Source of the DNA: Mimachlamys varia
Taxonomy: Eukaryota; Mollusca; Bivalvia; Pectinida; Pectinidae
Assembly (NCBI GenBank): GCA_947623455.1
Contig: OX392538.1
Span: forward strand, 23,125,001-23,189,000
Direction of reading: 5' to 3'
DNA: 64,000 bases
Positions 46,165 through 56,729 of the stretch are shown here, in pieces. The position numbers and the translations under genes were made by a program. The stretch's first letter is position 1, and every line of letters starts with the position of its first letter. The notes below the pieces were generated by a model. The model was given only the letters and a program-made list of their open reading frames with translations. It was not told the origin of the DNA and did not search any database.

Positions 46165-46515
46165 AGTTCGATGGCACCTACGATATCCAAGGGTACGATC
46201 ACCTTCGCTCTCTACACTCCTGGAATATGTCATGGCTAAACTGAAGGCACACTTACGTGAAAAAACCTGACCAATTGACAGGCTGATGCCTTGCTGAAGA
46301 TTACAAAGGAGCCGCAACCGACTTCAAAGTCTGTCAATTTTTACCATTATGTGACCACAAGATTCTTTTGATGTACATCAAAGGGTCGTCAAACTAGTTT
46401 TCTTGCCTTATCAACAAGATGGCGCACACAGAGCCTTCAGGTTTGTCATGACATATTCCAGTGGTGTAGAGAGCGTAGGTGAGCGTAACCTCTGGATATC
46501 GAAGATAGTTCAACC
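46165..46515. repeat. Foldback inverted repeat, ~65-bp arms
   Basis: The left arm (GATATCCAAGGGTACGATCA, GCTCTCTACACTCCTGGAAT and ATGTCATG) is inverted at 46446-46510 as CATGACATATTCCAGTGGTG, TAGAGAGCGTAGGTGAGCGT and CTCTGGATATCG. The spacer is about 210 bp. The long open frames here on both strands are repeat sequence. Confidence 0.75.
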
Positions 46516-46784
46516 GTGGATCAGGTTTGTGGAAAAGTTAATATTAAGATATAAAGATATTAAGAGATACTCTGTATTTCCTGTTTGAAATCCCTTGTGA
46601 CAGCCAGAGATGGAGACAGGCTTTGGATCTGCAACTGAAATAAATTTTCCTTCAACAATTCAACATGTTATGCATAACAGGTAAATCCAACTGACGATAC
46701 TAATGATAAGCAATAAACATAAAATTACCATTTTTGGATGTGTAACAGCAATAGAGACTTTAAATTTGATGCTTTTGGTTTGGC

Positions 46785-46974
46785 CAGGTTTATTTTGTTT
46801 AACGTCCTATTAACAGCCAGGATTATTTAAGGACATGCCAGGTTTTTGAGGTGGAGGAAAGGCAGAGTACCCAGAGAAAAAACACTGACCATTCAGTCAA
46901 ACTCGCAACCCAGAGGTGGAGGGTTAGTAGTTGAATGTCGGAACACCTTAACCACTTGGCCACCGCGGCCCCTT
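46785..46974 (-). mobile_element. tRNA-like SINE
   Basis: On the minus strand it starts GGGGCCGCGGTGGCCAAGTG with a polymerase III A-box-like TGGCCAAGTGG, then GTTAAGGTGTTCC. A degraded B box lies in GGGTTGCGAGTTTGAC. The body has TACTCTGCCTTTCCTCCACC and the tail CCTGGCTGTTAATAGGACGT, then TAAACAAAATAAACC. The head is like a class II (Ser/Leu) tRNA. No ORF. Confidence 0.85.
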
Positions 46975-47239
46975 TGATGCACAATATATGTATAAAGTGA
47001 TAATAATGTACATAATTATCAAATACAATAAATTTTTTTCACCAGAAAAAAAAGGCAATTAATTTAATAACTAAATGTCACTAATAGGATGATATAACAG
47101 GCTATGAAATAATACATGTATATGGCCCTCGAGTTTTACTCTCAAGAAAGAAATTGGCATTCATGCATTTTCATTCCCGAAAATTCTGAATGAAATTAAC
47201 AAGGCCTGAAATATTAATGGCCATTAATTTTCATAATCA

Positions 47240-47700
47240 AATACATTAACCGTCACTCAACTTTTTTTCTAAGTATAGAAATGTGGAAAAAAGTTGACGA
47301 CCATTCATGGGAGGCCCAAAAATATTATAGTTTATGTGGAATCCGAAAAAATGACCAGTCTTACATCTCAACCCTCCCTTATTAGGAGGGAGGCTCCCTC
47401 ATTTTGACCACAATTTACCAATCTCCCTCGACATCTCCCTCATTTAAGTACAAACCCACAATAACTCAAAATCTACATCTTGTGGTCAAATGAGATCCGT
47501 GTTACTGCAGGGTGTGTGTAATGACCATAATAGGTGTATCTGGATCAAATGAATCCTTTAGAAGTTATTTTGATACATAATAAGGGAAAGACAAATAGAG
47601 CAATGCAGTTTCAGTCGCATTTCATGCACTTTCTCCTTCATTGGTAATATGGAAAGAGGGAGATTTCCCTCATTGGAGGTTTCAGAGGTTGACACCTATT
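47240..47700. repeat. CTCCCTCATT repeat block with a palindrome
   Basis: CCCTCCCTTATTAGGAGGGA at about 47371 is palindromic. CTCCCTCATTT-type words recur, and AGAGGGAGATTTCCCTCATT near 47653 echoes them inverted. It probably belongs to a small dispersed element 3' of the caspase gene. Confidence 0.5.
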
Positions 47701-47961
47701 TAAAACTGCATCACACAGCTGAATCAATGGCAAATGAATTAAATCTGTCTACTGTAGTGAATATTGCACAACCCAAGTTCATTAAAATAAACAAATATCA
47801 CAGTCTGTTTTTTCATCTAACAGGATAAGGGATGAGAAATGCACAATCAGACAGGGACATTCCTTACTGTGGGTAGAGGTGTTACCATTCCAATCAAGTT
47901 AGATAGTGAAGGACCCTGTCCAGTCTTTCTACATTCCCTTCTCCTTTTCTACAGCTTCACA

Positions 47962-48251
47962 CTATCCAGTATCCACCTCCAGGTCGTTTTCATTCTTTTT
48001 CGGGTAGAAATACATGCGCTTTGTTAAGGTAGATGTTGTTGTCGGCACACAGTAAAACTCGTCAATAGTAAAGTCATCATCTTCTAAGATATCAACAAAT
48101 GCTCTATTGATACTGAGGACAAGTGATGTCACTTCCTGTGATCTCCGACCTTTTGCTAGTTTTAAAATACAGAATTCTTTCAGACTTCTACACAGAGCCT
48201 GCACATAAAAGGACAATCCGCGGCGTCTATTCCTTGCCCAGCCGAGGCAGC
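47962..48251 (-). CDS. Caspase-like gene, last exon (p10 subunit)
   Basis: A minus-strand exon. Acceptor GTTTGCTTTTTAG precedes 48251; phase 1 matches the donor at 48425; the stop TAG is at 47962-47964. It encodes GCLGWARNRRRGLSFYVQAL, then about 50 residues, then YCVPTTTSTLTKRMYFYPKK and a 10-residue acidic tail. The STLTK(R/K)xYFxPK end is diagnostic of caspase p10, and the ARNxxxG(L)SFxVQxLC block corresponds to SxRxxxxGSWFIQxLC, with its S1-pocket Arg kept. About 95 residues is normal for p10. The Ser before xR reads Trp and GSW reads GLS, which are unusual for an active caspase. Role: death or immune signalling protease or regulator in the cytosol, by family. Confidence 0.9.
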
Positions 48252-48424
48252 CTAAAAAGCAAACAAATTTCATATTAACTTTGTAAAAGAGTTTGAATGT
48301 TCAGTTTTGATGCTTTGCTTGGACTGCAGAAATATCTCAAATTAAACAGCGTCTTCAAGTGATACAAGCTCGAGATTAAGAATTTGACTGTACATGTTAA
48401 ATACATTGATTATAACATACGTAC

Positions 48425-48551
48425 CATCTACTCCAGAATACTGGACGAGACAATCTGCCATTGAAGGGAGAGAACCCACCACTTTGGGGTACACTTTCTC
48501 TGGGGCTGTACAGGAAGCCTGTGTTTCATTGATTTCATATGGTGTGCATCC
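48425..48551 (-). CDS. Caspase-like gene, middle exon (active-site Cys and linker)
   Basis: 127 bp, acceptor ATTATCCTGCAG before 48551 (phase 0), donor GTAGATG|GTACGT after 48425 (phase 1). Joined to the previous exon, which ends FFIQ, it starts GCTPYEINETQASC. The catalytic loop is therefore QGCTP instead of the usual QAC(R/Q)G: the Cys is kept, but the following R/Q-G is lost. PSMADCLVQYSGVDG matches the start of p10 (PxxADfLxxYStxxG). The linker between the catalytic Cys and PSMAD has no Asp, so the usual activating cleavage between p20 and p10 seems impossible. Confidence 0.88.
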
Positions 48552-48718
48552 CTGCAGGATAATAGAGAAAGATACAGGTCAAATCATTTTCATCATTTGG
48601 CAGAGAAACACCAATAAATTGCTAGTATGAATTTCAAAACAGAACGGTTGCTGTTTGCCTAAATGGCGAGTTTAGTGTTTCCAACAACAGTCAGTAGTTG
48701 GAAAGGCGACCATGCTAA

Positions 48719-48931
48719 ATCTGTCCTATTAACAGCCAAGTTCATTTCAAGACGTGCCAGGTTTTTGAGGTGGAGGAACGCTGGAGTACCCAGAGAAAAA
48801 ACACCGACCTATGGTCAGTACCTGGCCATTGCCCCTAATGGATTTCAAACTTGATTTCAACCCTGAGGTGAGGGGCTAGTGGTACAATGTCATGATCAGG
48901 ACACCTTAACCTCTCGGCCACTGCGGCCCCA
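48719..48931 (-). mobile_element. tRNA-like SINE inside the caspase intron
   Basis: Minus strand: GGGGCCGCAGTGGCCGAGAG, GTTAAGGTGTCC, CCACTAGCCCCTCACCTCAG, then ACTGACCATAGGTCGGTGTT and a tail with CCTGGCACGTCTTGAAATGA. Same family as 46785-46974, inserted in the caspase intron in the same orientation. Confidence 0.85.
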
Positions 48932-48934
48932 AGA

Positions 48935-49640
48935 GACCATGTGATCAGGTATGGCCACTTCTTGGTAGTTTAAGGAAGGTGCACAGATGCACAAGGGCGA
49001 TCCCGAGGCCAGGTCTAAGGTGGATGCATCTTGGAGGGGGAGAAAATGAAACTGCTAACAATTAGTTTGATATATAACACAGTTGCAGTGACCAACTATA
49101 TTCATGAAACTTTTCAAAAAATCAAATGGTACTTCAATCAAATGAATGTACATGTGTATGTAAATTAGGTCCCCCATTTTACCCCCTCATACAGCGTATC
49201 TCAGAATATTATTTTAACTTAATTTCATGTCATAATAATCATGATGGCATATTCCCGAGTTATGTACATTATAGCTACCAGAGGGCACCAATTGACACCC
49301 CTTTTAATTTAAATTCTCTAATTAAACCCCTGCAACAATGCTAATAAAGTGCAATAAATCAAGAAGACCCTAATTAAGAAGATGATAGAATTTTTTTGTG
49401 TAAACATTTATGTCTAAAGACTTAAGGGGGCAAAAATGACATTTTCAAAAGATATGTAGCCAGTCGAAATGCATTTCCATAGTATCTAGGCTTCTTTTGG
49501 TATAGGGATATGGATTACTGAAGCTGGCAAAACCCTCCCCAAAGGCTCACGTTTTACCAAACTTGAAAATCCCTCAAGCAAAATTTCCCTACTCTAAACC
49601 TGTAGTCATGAGAGAGTTTCAATAATCTTTGGACGACAAC
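48935..49640. other. Caspase-like gene intron
   Basis: Intron between 48551 and 49645 on the minus strand. Apart from the SINE nothing was recognised. Confidence 0.5.
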
Positions 49641-49644
49641 AAAC

Positions 49645-49841
49645 CTGTATGAAGAAAAGTTTAGGCTTCATGGCAAGAGACGGACATTGCTGAGGTGTAA
49701 AATGTTCAAGAATGGATTTTATCTCAACGAAAACATCATCCATCTCTCCTGGACAAACTACAGCGCCTTCTACTCCATAGGACAAGATCACACATACAAA
49801 ACAGTCAAAGTCCGAGTAGTCATTCAGTGACGGGTCCGTGG
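49645..49841 (-). CDS. Caspase-like gene, p20 C-terminal exon
   Basis: 197 bp, acceptor TGTTCTCTCTTCAG before 49841 (phase 1), donor ATACAG|GTTTGT after 49645 (phase 0). It encodes TDPSLNDYSDFDCFVCVILS, YGVEGAVVCPGEMDDVF, FVEIKSILEHFTPQQCPSLA and MKPKLFFIQ. This is the caspase p20 end: (D)CFxCxxLSHGxxG..D..V.I..I...F...CPSLxxKPKxFFIQ. The catalytic His of SHG is Tyr (TAT) here. Phase requires at least one upstream exon for the first half of p20; none was found in 49.85-50.85 kb. With the altered catalytic loop it may be a pseudocaspase, as cFLIP is in vertebrates. A genome error at one base cannot be excluded (CAT to TAT). Confidence 0.9.
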
Positions 49842-49947
49842 CTGAAGAGAGAACAGGAAAATAATTAAATTAAAGGTTATTGCCAACTGCTAATGCATAG
49901 TAATTCATATTTATAAAACCAACAAAGAAGTTTTTCTAAGACTAGAA

Positions 49948-50148
49948 ATGTCTGCGAGACATAAATGCCCCCTTTCACCATATGAAATTAGTTCTTCATG
50001 CTTATTACGTATGCAAAGTTTGATGACAATCAGATCAGTAGTTATTTAAATAAGCTGGTTACATTACCATGGAACAGGACGTGACGCGATGGGACGGACA
50101 TGGGTATTGTAACACTATATTCCCCCCCCATTTCATGGCAGGGGCATT
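49948..50148. repeat. Dispersed GAGACATAAATGCCCCC repeat (copy 3)
   Basis: Same as 26435 and 45458: GCGAGACATAAATGCCCCCT, AGTTCTTCATGCTTATTACG, GATGACAATCAGATCAGT and an end CCCCCATTTCATGGC(A)GGGG. It sits just upstream of the caspase p20 exon and may occupy the intron where the missing p20 exon should be. Confidence 0.87.
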
Positions 50149-50499
50149 AAAAGTTTATACAGATTGTTTTGGCAAGTCCAGAGTAAAAGATTTAAGAACT
50201 TGCTGAAAACATAATTGAGTTACATTATAATTATTATCAAGGTTTTATCAGAAAATAACTAGTCAGAACTCTAAGTTTTGAATTTTGTCAAGCACATCTG
50301 CCATTTTTGGGACCAAATGTCGGTGGTAGATACATGAAGATCAGCTTTATACGTCCCTTATATATTACACCATGCTACTGTGGTAATGCATAGAGGCCAT
50401 ATACCATAACTAAAACACCAAAGCAAATACAATCACCCTCAGACTTCAAAATATGAAGACCCTCCTATAATCCTATCGACTTTGCTATGTAGAATTACA

Positions 50500-50830
50500 T
50501 TTTAGCTCAATTCGATAGCACATATTAGAATAGTAATAAGCCAGCTGGGGTTCCAATTTAAATAATGGTCGGGCATTGTGAAAATAATGACCTCCACTGG
50601 TAACCCTATTTATCGTGATGTACTCGCCGACATCAGGATTTTTCTTATAAACGCCGATTATATCTTGACATAAGTCGTTATATTATTATAATGACGAGTG
50701 TACTTTGACTAGCGCATTTATATCTTGATTAAATTAGGAGATTCATACCACCGTGGTTATATTACGACAAGAATTTTTATATTACGACAAGAATTGAGGA
50801 TATTACGACAAGCGTCAATTAAATACAGCC
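50500..50830. repeat. Repeat-derived sequence, including ATATTACGACAAGAAT words
   Basis: 50510-50630 (CCAGCTGGGGTTCCAATTTA, then CCTCCACTGGTAACC) looks like a dispersed repeat. TATATTACGACAAGAATT recurs three times at 50757-50812. Confidence 0.5.
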
Positions 50831-50852
50831 TCAGGCAGTAATCCCAACTCAC

Positions 50853-50948
50853 CTGTTGGGCAGACAATTGACAAGGGGCACAGCGGGTGTCTTCACGGTT
50901 CAACGCACTGACAGCTCTGACCTGTATCGCTTGTCTTGCGGAAGCCAT
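50853..50948 (-). CDS. Candidate first coding exon (32 codons)
   Basis: A minus-strand ATG at 50948 in a strong context (AACATGG) opens MASARQAIQVRAVSALNRED and TRCAPCQLSAQQ, ending at an excellent donor CAACAG|GTGAGT in phase 0. The exon is richer in GC than its surroundings. It lies about 1 kb upstream of the caspase p20 exon on the same strand, so it may be the start of that gene. However, phase 0 does not fit the phase-1 acceptor at 49841 and direct joining gives an early stop, so an intermediate exon or another gene is needed. No domain is recognised. Confidence 0.45.
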
Positions 50949-51076
50949 GTTGAGCACAGCAGGGGCTTCACGTCTAATCGCGCACTGCTACCTGTAATTC
51001 AGCAGTATACAACTGCCTGCTTCCACGGAAGCCGGGTACACTTCATGCATCATCACACAAGCAGGGTTTACCTTTG

Positions 51077-51277
51077 CTGAATGCCAGTCTGATTAAAACC
51101 AGATCTGAATTCCACTTCGTAAATTCAAATTCAAAATTCAGTAACAGTACAGGTGCACTCCGTTTCGTGAATTCCACTACGTAACAGTACAGGTACATTC
51201 CTTTTCATTAATTAAACAGAGTACACCTGTACTGTTACGTAGTGGAATTCAGATATTGTTTTAATCAGATTGGCTGA
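51077..51277. mobile_element. Complete foldback MITE
   Basis: Left end GCCAGTCTGATTAAAACCAG and ATCTGAATTCCAC; right end inverted as GTGGAATTCAGATATTGTTT and TAATCAGATTGGC. An inner arm GAATTCCACTACGTAACAGT plus ACAGGTA is matched by the inverted copy at 51222-51250. Single arms of this family account for the repeats at 1-250, 2641-2665 and 26640-26760. Confidence 0.88.
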
Positions 51278-51362
51278 TCGCTATACTTACAAGCGTAACA
51301 GAAAGATCGTCTGGGCACATATTCATCATTGTTAGTATTAATCTTCATACAATCATGTGTTG

Positions 51363-52205
51363 TGTGTAAGTTGTATGCAATAAATCATGTTTAACAGTAA
51401 GACTTTCGTCAGTGTTGTCTGTTCACACTGCTTAGGCCGCAGTGAGTGAAACCTTGCTCCGTTGATGTACATATTGATTTATTATACAGGACAAGGACTT
51501 TCTTCATCACATTCGTTGACAACGGAATTCCCTTTAATTTATGCAGAAGAAAGCATAGTATTTGTATATATATAAATTATGTTAAACAGTACGATATATC
51601 GGTACATGTCAACATTGTAACATAACATGGAGAAGAAAACCTCGTTGTAAGTTGTATGCAATAAATCATGTTTAACAGTAAGACTTTCGTCAGTGTTGTC
51701 AGTTCACACTGCTTAGGCCGCAGTGAGTAAAACCTTGCTCCGTTGACGTACAAATTGATTTATCATACGGGACAAGGACTTTCTTCATCACATTCGTTGA
51801 CAACGGAATTCCCTTTAATTTACGCAGAAGAAAGCATAGTATTTGTATATATATAAATTATGTTAAACAGTACGATATATCGGTACATGTCAACATTGTA
51901 ACATAACATGGAGAAGAAAACCTCGTTGTAAGTTGTATGCAATAAATCATGTTTAACAGTAAGACTTTCGTCAGTGTTGTCTGTTCACACTGCTTAGGCC
52001 GCAGTGAGTAAAACCTTGCTCCGTTGATGTATATATTAATTTATTATACAGGACAAGGACTTTCTTCATCACATTCGTTGACAACGGAATTCCCTTTAAT
52101 TTACGCAGAAGAAAGCATAGTATTTGTATATATATAAATTATGTTAAACAGTACGATATATCGGTACATGTCAACACTGTAACATAACATGGAGAAGAAA
52201 ACCTC
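51363..52205. repeat. 281-bp tandem repeat, three close units
   Basis: Units start at 51363, 51644 and 51925 and are nearly identical. Each contains AATAAA (in GCAATAAATCATG), CACTGCTTAGGCCGCAGTGA, a TATATATATAAATT box and ATGGAGAAGAAAACCTCG. In units 1 and 2 this ATG opens only MEKKTSL before TAA. A diverged fourth unit follows at about 52245-52400. The combination of TATA, ATG and AATAAA per unit is striking but no transcript is shown. Confidence 0.93.
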
Positions 52206-52338
52206 GTTCCCGCCGTTCCGTTTATGTAAGAGTTATGAACGGTGTTATTTTCATGGTGTATGCAATAAATCTTGTTTTAAAAAAAGATTGTCTTCTGTTA
52301 CCTGTTGTTTACACTTCTCAAGACCGTGGCGAGTATAA
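52189..52338 (+). other. Short Cys-containing ORF at the end of the 281-bp array
   Basis: From the ATG of the third unit, divergence replaces the early stop and leaves 49 codons: MEKKTSFPPFRLCKS.. to TAA. Six Cys are spaced C-x5-C-x5-C-x3-C-x9-CC. There is no signal peptide and an AATAAA lies inside the frame, so a chance ORF is the more likely reading. Confidence 0.15.
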
Positions 52339-52399
52339 TCTTGTTCCGTTGATGTACAGATTGATTTAAAATGACACGGGAACAAAGACTTTTTGGTCA

Positions 52400-54630
52400 C
52401 ATTCGTCGTCCGTATGCACATACGAAATGTGTTTTGTTTTGAAATTAAGAGCTATCTTTACGGAAACAGAATCTTTGCGTCTACATATTGTGTTACATGT
52501 ATGTATTTTGTAAGAATAATATCATTTTCAGATTATCCATTACACGTTATTCGTACCGGTAATCGGACACTATCTGTGAGATTAATCGCCAGAGGGCGAC
52601 ACGGTCGCTGATTTGCTATATATCTACTCATTTTTCTAATTTAGTTTTTCGTATGAAAACATTTTTGTGCAATAAGCAACAATGGGTGTTAGTTAAAACT
52701 ATTAACATATGTCCGTTGTTTCCTCCTTATAATTTGTCTTCAAGTTTGTGTCTTCTTTACAGAACGATCCGGCAGTACACCTTTATATTTTGTTATTTTA
52801 TGTTCACCCATGCTTGCTGGAGGCAAGTCAACTAGCTACATCAACATCTTTCAAAACTGAGAATTAAAGCGGAACCTGGCACAAAGAAGTTTTACTATAC
52901 TTTTGAATATTGCGTAGAATGTATCTATTTGCAACATTTTGATTACAGGAAACGATCAGTGTTACATTTAAACAATGTGACATTTAAATTGAGAAATACG
53001 TAGACCCGACATTGAAATACAAAGTTTATTACTAATGAACTTTTGCGTGAAATTAATTTTTATGCCAGTTAAAATGTTATATTGACAACGGAAAATGAAA
53101 TTGAATATTTAGCTTATATTTCCCTAGTGTCCTGCATTTGATGATATATTCATGCCGTATCGTAGTATGTAATTTCAAAATAAAGTGCTTTAATTATAGC
53201 ATCAAGTATTGGTATTATTTTTATTATGTAATTACCATACGTTTCAAGAGATCTGGTACTCGTGATGGGGATTAAATTGAGACGGAAAATATGCATACAA
53301 TTACTTGTGACCTTGAAACATTCTCCATTCAATAAATTATCATAACAGATTGTGATGTCATTTGGTCATTGCCAAAATGTACAGGTAAAACTTACGGTAC
53401 ACATGTGTTAATCAATCTCACTAGATCACATAATAATCAAGATAATGGCATCGGTGCAAAAAGTATTTGTTTCTCTTTGTACAGTGTGTCAAAGCACGGA
53501 ATGTTATCCAAGTCCGTGGTCAAAAGTAATCGTCAAGCTCAGTGTCTGCATTGTGAAACAACCAGAAATGATTGGTTGGTCTGAAATGTCAATCACAACA
53601 GCAAAGTAGCCCTCGTGTCAAAATGGGCGGAGCTTACGTAATACACCGAATCCTGTGAGGTGCCGCCCAATTCATTCTCCATATCTTCTTGATTATTCTT
53701 GTGTTTTGAGAAGTTTTACAAAAAAAGTGTGTAGACAATTCAACTTATACCATCTAAAATGTAGACGTAAATACATAGATTGATATTTTTATTCAAATGT
53801 GTACATAGCCTGCTTGATTGTTGTTATTTAACAAAGAAATAAAGTTTTTAGTTCCATATCATTTTTAAGGTCAGGTAGTTCAACACTATTTTATCCTTAT
53901 AAATTCTGTATTAATATAAGTCAATATTGTGTTCTTAACTGATTCATAAATCAATTTTAACAACGTTGGCCATGTTCATGAGAGTTCTTCTTAACGTCTC
54001 TCTTGGAAGTTTTAAGTAGGACTTAGTTTTCAGAATTAGGTTTTTTACTGTGCATAACCTGACTTACGTGATTGTCTAGATGATATCTATTTATGACATC
54101 AATGTTATTTTGCATGTGTATGTCACCTTATTTACTATATATGCTCTTAACAATGTAGTTGTTTTACTCTTATGTTTTATTTAATTGTTTAACATTTCTG
54201 TAATTGTATCTTCTGGTCAGTTGAAATTGAAATAAATTAATTGATAAAATAAACAAAAGATCTCAGAGGAATCTTGGAGTCCACCATTGATGATTTTCAT
54301 TTGTTCTTCAAAAGTTGTATCCCTCCTCTCTTTTTCCCTTTCATATATGTATTTAATCTAAGCTATATGGTGAGAATTTCTCTTTAAAGATGACGTAACA
54401 CACACATGCTGCACCTTTTAAATGGTCGAAAGATCGTCTATTACTCTCGAAATCCAAGATGAGCATCTGTTGGCCATATTGTTTTTCAGAATTGCTGAAA
54501 CCTAGACAATGCACAACTCCCGAGGGACCTAGAAGAACCTGCATGTAAAGTTTGAGAAGGATCCATTCAGTATTTCTCATGAATAAACTATCACAAATTA
54601 TTACAATTAGTAAAAGGCACAACTAGGGTT
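52400..54630. other. Unassigned stretch
   Basis: No supported exon. AAGTCCGTGGT at 53510-53520 repeats the arm of the hairpins at 57.2-57.4 kb. A repeat end module (GTAACACACACATGCTGCAC) lies inverted at 54385-54425. The plus frame at 53369-53584 has no family motif. Confidence 0.4.
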
Positions 54631-54639
54631 CTTGCCTAA

Positions 54640-55060
54640 AATGTATAGAAGTATTTACTATTTAGTCTAATATGTATAGAAGTTTATAGCCAATATATAT
54701 AGAATTATTAAGTCTGATATGTATAGAAGTTTCTAGCCAATATGTATAGAATTATTAAGTCTAATATGTATAGAAGTTTCTAGCCTTGCCGAATATGTAT
54801 AGAAGTTTCTATCCTAATATGAAATATGTATAGAAGTTTCTAGCCTAGCCTAATATGTATAGAAGTTTCTAGCCTAGCCTTATTTGTATAGAAGTTTCTA
54901 GCCTAGCCTAATATGTAAAGAAGTATTTAGTTTCTAGTCAATATGTGTAGAAGTTTCTAGCCTTGTCTGATGTGTAAAGAAGTTTCTAGTCTAATATGTA
55001 TAGAATTTTCTATTCTAGCCTAATATGTATAGACGTTTCCAGCTTAATATGCATATTACT
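54640..55060. repeat. ~30-bp minisatellite
   Basis: About a dozen irregular units of AATATGTATAGAAGTTTCTA followed by GCC(TAGCCT). Unit length varies from about 27 to 36 bp through gain or loss of the CTAGCCT and TTAAGTCT pieces. Confidence 0.93.
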
Positions 55061-55309
55061 TTGGTCGAGATATATGTTGAAATGTTCTCAAGTTGTATAG
55101 GTATATAGCCTGGAAAAGTCAGATAACAGTAATATTGAATTGTTGACATGTATGCGAAACGCAGTTCCGCCCCAAGCAAACTCAGACATAGTGTACCTTT
55201 CTTGTACTTAGTTTTTCAAGAATTTGACACTGATTGTATACCAAGACTGTCCAAAGTCAAGTAATTATATATATATAATAACTCTGTCGGTATTGCAAGG
55301 TGGTGAATG

Positions 55310-55345
55310 CCCCAGGGGGGAGGGGGGGTGTAAAAGTGGGGTTGG
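55310..55345. repeat. G-rich tract
   Basis: CCAGGGGGGAGGGGGGGTGT near 55312, followed by TGGGGTTGGGG. Several G-runs lie within 45 bp, so a G-quadruplex is possible. Confidence 0.6.
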
Positions 55346-55491
55346 GGTTCGGAGAACAAGTCCACAGGTGTCCGGCACACGTAGTCAAGCGAGCTAAATC
55401 AATTACCACCGATTTAGCATGTTTAACAGGTTATTAATTCGTGTAAACAACCAAGACTTCAAAGCTAACATTGGCATTTGACATCGCCTAA

Positions 55492-55858
55492 AGTGAAGTC
55501 AATCAAGTGAATTTTATTAAGATTCGGTTCACAGTTATATCGGGGACGAATATGTCACATATACGTCCCTGGCTATACAAAGTAAACAACCGACTATTAT
55601 TATTCTCTTTATTTCCTCCACAAATGAAGATTCACAAATAGAATAATTACATCATACAATCAACATATAAACAAGAATAGTCTGAATATACATATACAAA
55701 GTTATTTCACACACAAGTAATTATATTGAAACATCAATTGTTAGCAAATTGGGTCAAGTCAATCAAGTGAATTTTATTAAGATTCGGTTCACAGTTATAT
55801 CGGGGACGAGTATGTCACATATACGTCCCTGGCTATACAAAGTAAACAACCGACTATA
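55492..55858. repeat. 104-bp direct repeats flanking 155 bp
   Basis: AAGTCAATCAAGTGAATTTT and 84 further bases, to ACAACCGACTAT, occur at 55492-55596 and 55753-55858 with about one mismatch. The near-identity suggests recent duplication. The first part, GTGAATTTTATTAAGATTCGG, precedes TTCAC, which pairs with GTGAA. This could be the two ends of an element or LTR-like copies, but there is no TG..CA end. Confidence 0.88.
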
Positions 55859-56338
55859 AGCAATGGTATAAAAAAGTAAAACACACTAATGGCCGCCAGG
55901 TCGCATCTTGGATTATGTAAGGCACGAAAGACTGTGTGATTTACGCTGTGTAGTCGGGGGATGATGAAATACTGGTGGGGTGGTTTCCATGCATTATTTT
56001 CACCGTCATCTGATATTGCCGCATAGACGTGTCACTTACCATGTGATCCAGCTATGGTATAACCAACTAATTTTCCACAGTTTGACTAATACTATATTAG
56101 TATTTGTGAGAGTCCTCTCCTTGACCGAGTACAACAGAAATCGGAATTCTCAATGAAAGTGAAACATGGCCAATGGACAACGTGGGAAATAACTAAAAGT
56201 ACACATCGACCTTTACAGAACGTTCTACAACATTGTTGCAAACAATTCAATACATTACGCCTTTACAAACCACAGGGGCCTGATAATTTGTTACAGCTAG
56301 TTCTGGAGTTTAACAAATGTTAAGAGTAATTTTACACT

Positions 56339-56432
56339 GGGGGGGGGGGGGGGGAGAGATCTCAGATTTCAATAGCAATGCCCCACCCCACCCCGAAATG
56401 GCCTTTATGTCGGGGGGGGGGGGGGGGGGGGG
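56339..56432. repeat. Two long poly-G runs
   Basis: 16 G at 56339-56354 and 21 G at 56412-56432, separated by 57 bp with CCCCACCCCACCCC-like C-runs between. This favours G-quadruplex or hairpin formation and is prone to sequencing error. Confidence 0.9.
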
Positions 56433-56729
56433 TATCGAACACTGATATAAATTTAAACCACCAAAAGCTGTATCATATTGCTCAGGTCCCTGTGTTTCAG
56501 ACACATCCCGCGGGTTATCTTATTTTCGTTTTGTAACGTAAACTGTCAGCATGAACAGTTTTGAAATTAATAGGCATATGGCAGCTCAAACACATTTTCA
56601 GACTTACGTCGAACGGGTTACTTTCATGGCGATCGTCAGTCATCTTGAGCCAAGATTGGCCCGAGATTATGTCAGACATATTGTTATGTTTTTTTTGATA
56701 ATGACAAAATTTTCATATGAAATTGTCAA

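Noticed and set aside
45967..46317. 116-codon minus frame and 94-codon plus frame
   Set aside because: The 46165-46317 part is one arm of a foldback repeat; only the short 45971-46070 piece has splice support.
50380..50440. Minus-strand DCICFGVLVMVYG-like stretch resembling caspase DCFVCVILSYG
   Set aside because: The resemblance is short, stops soon at TAG, and lies next to repeat-like sequence; too weak to call a duplicated caspase exon.
54353..54622. 89-codon minus frame
   Set aside because: Its end is the inverted GGTGCAGCATGTGTGTGTTAC module of a dispersed repeat and the rest shows no motif.
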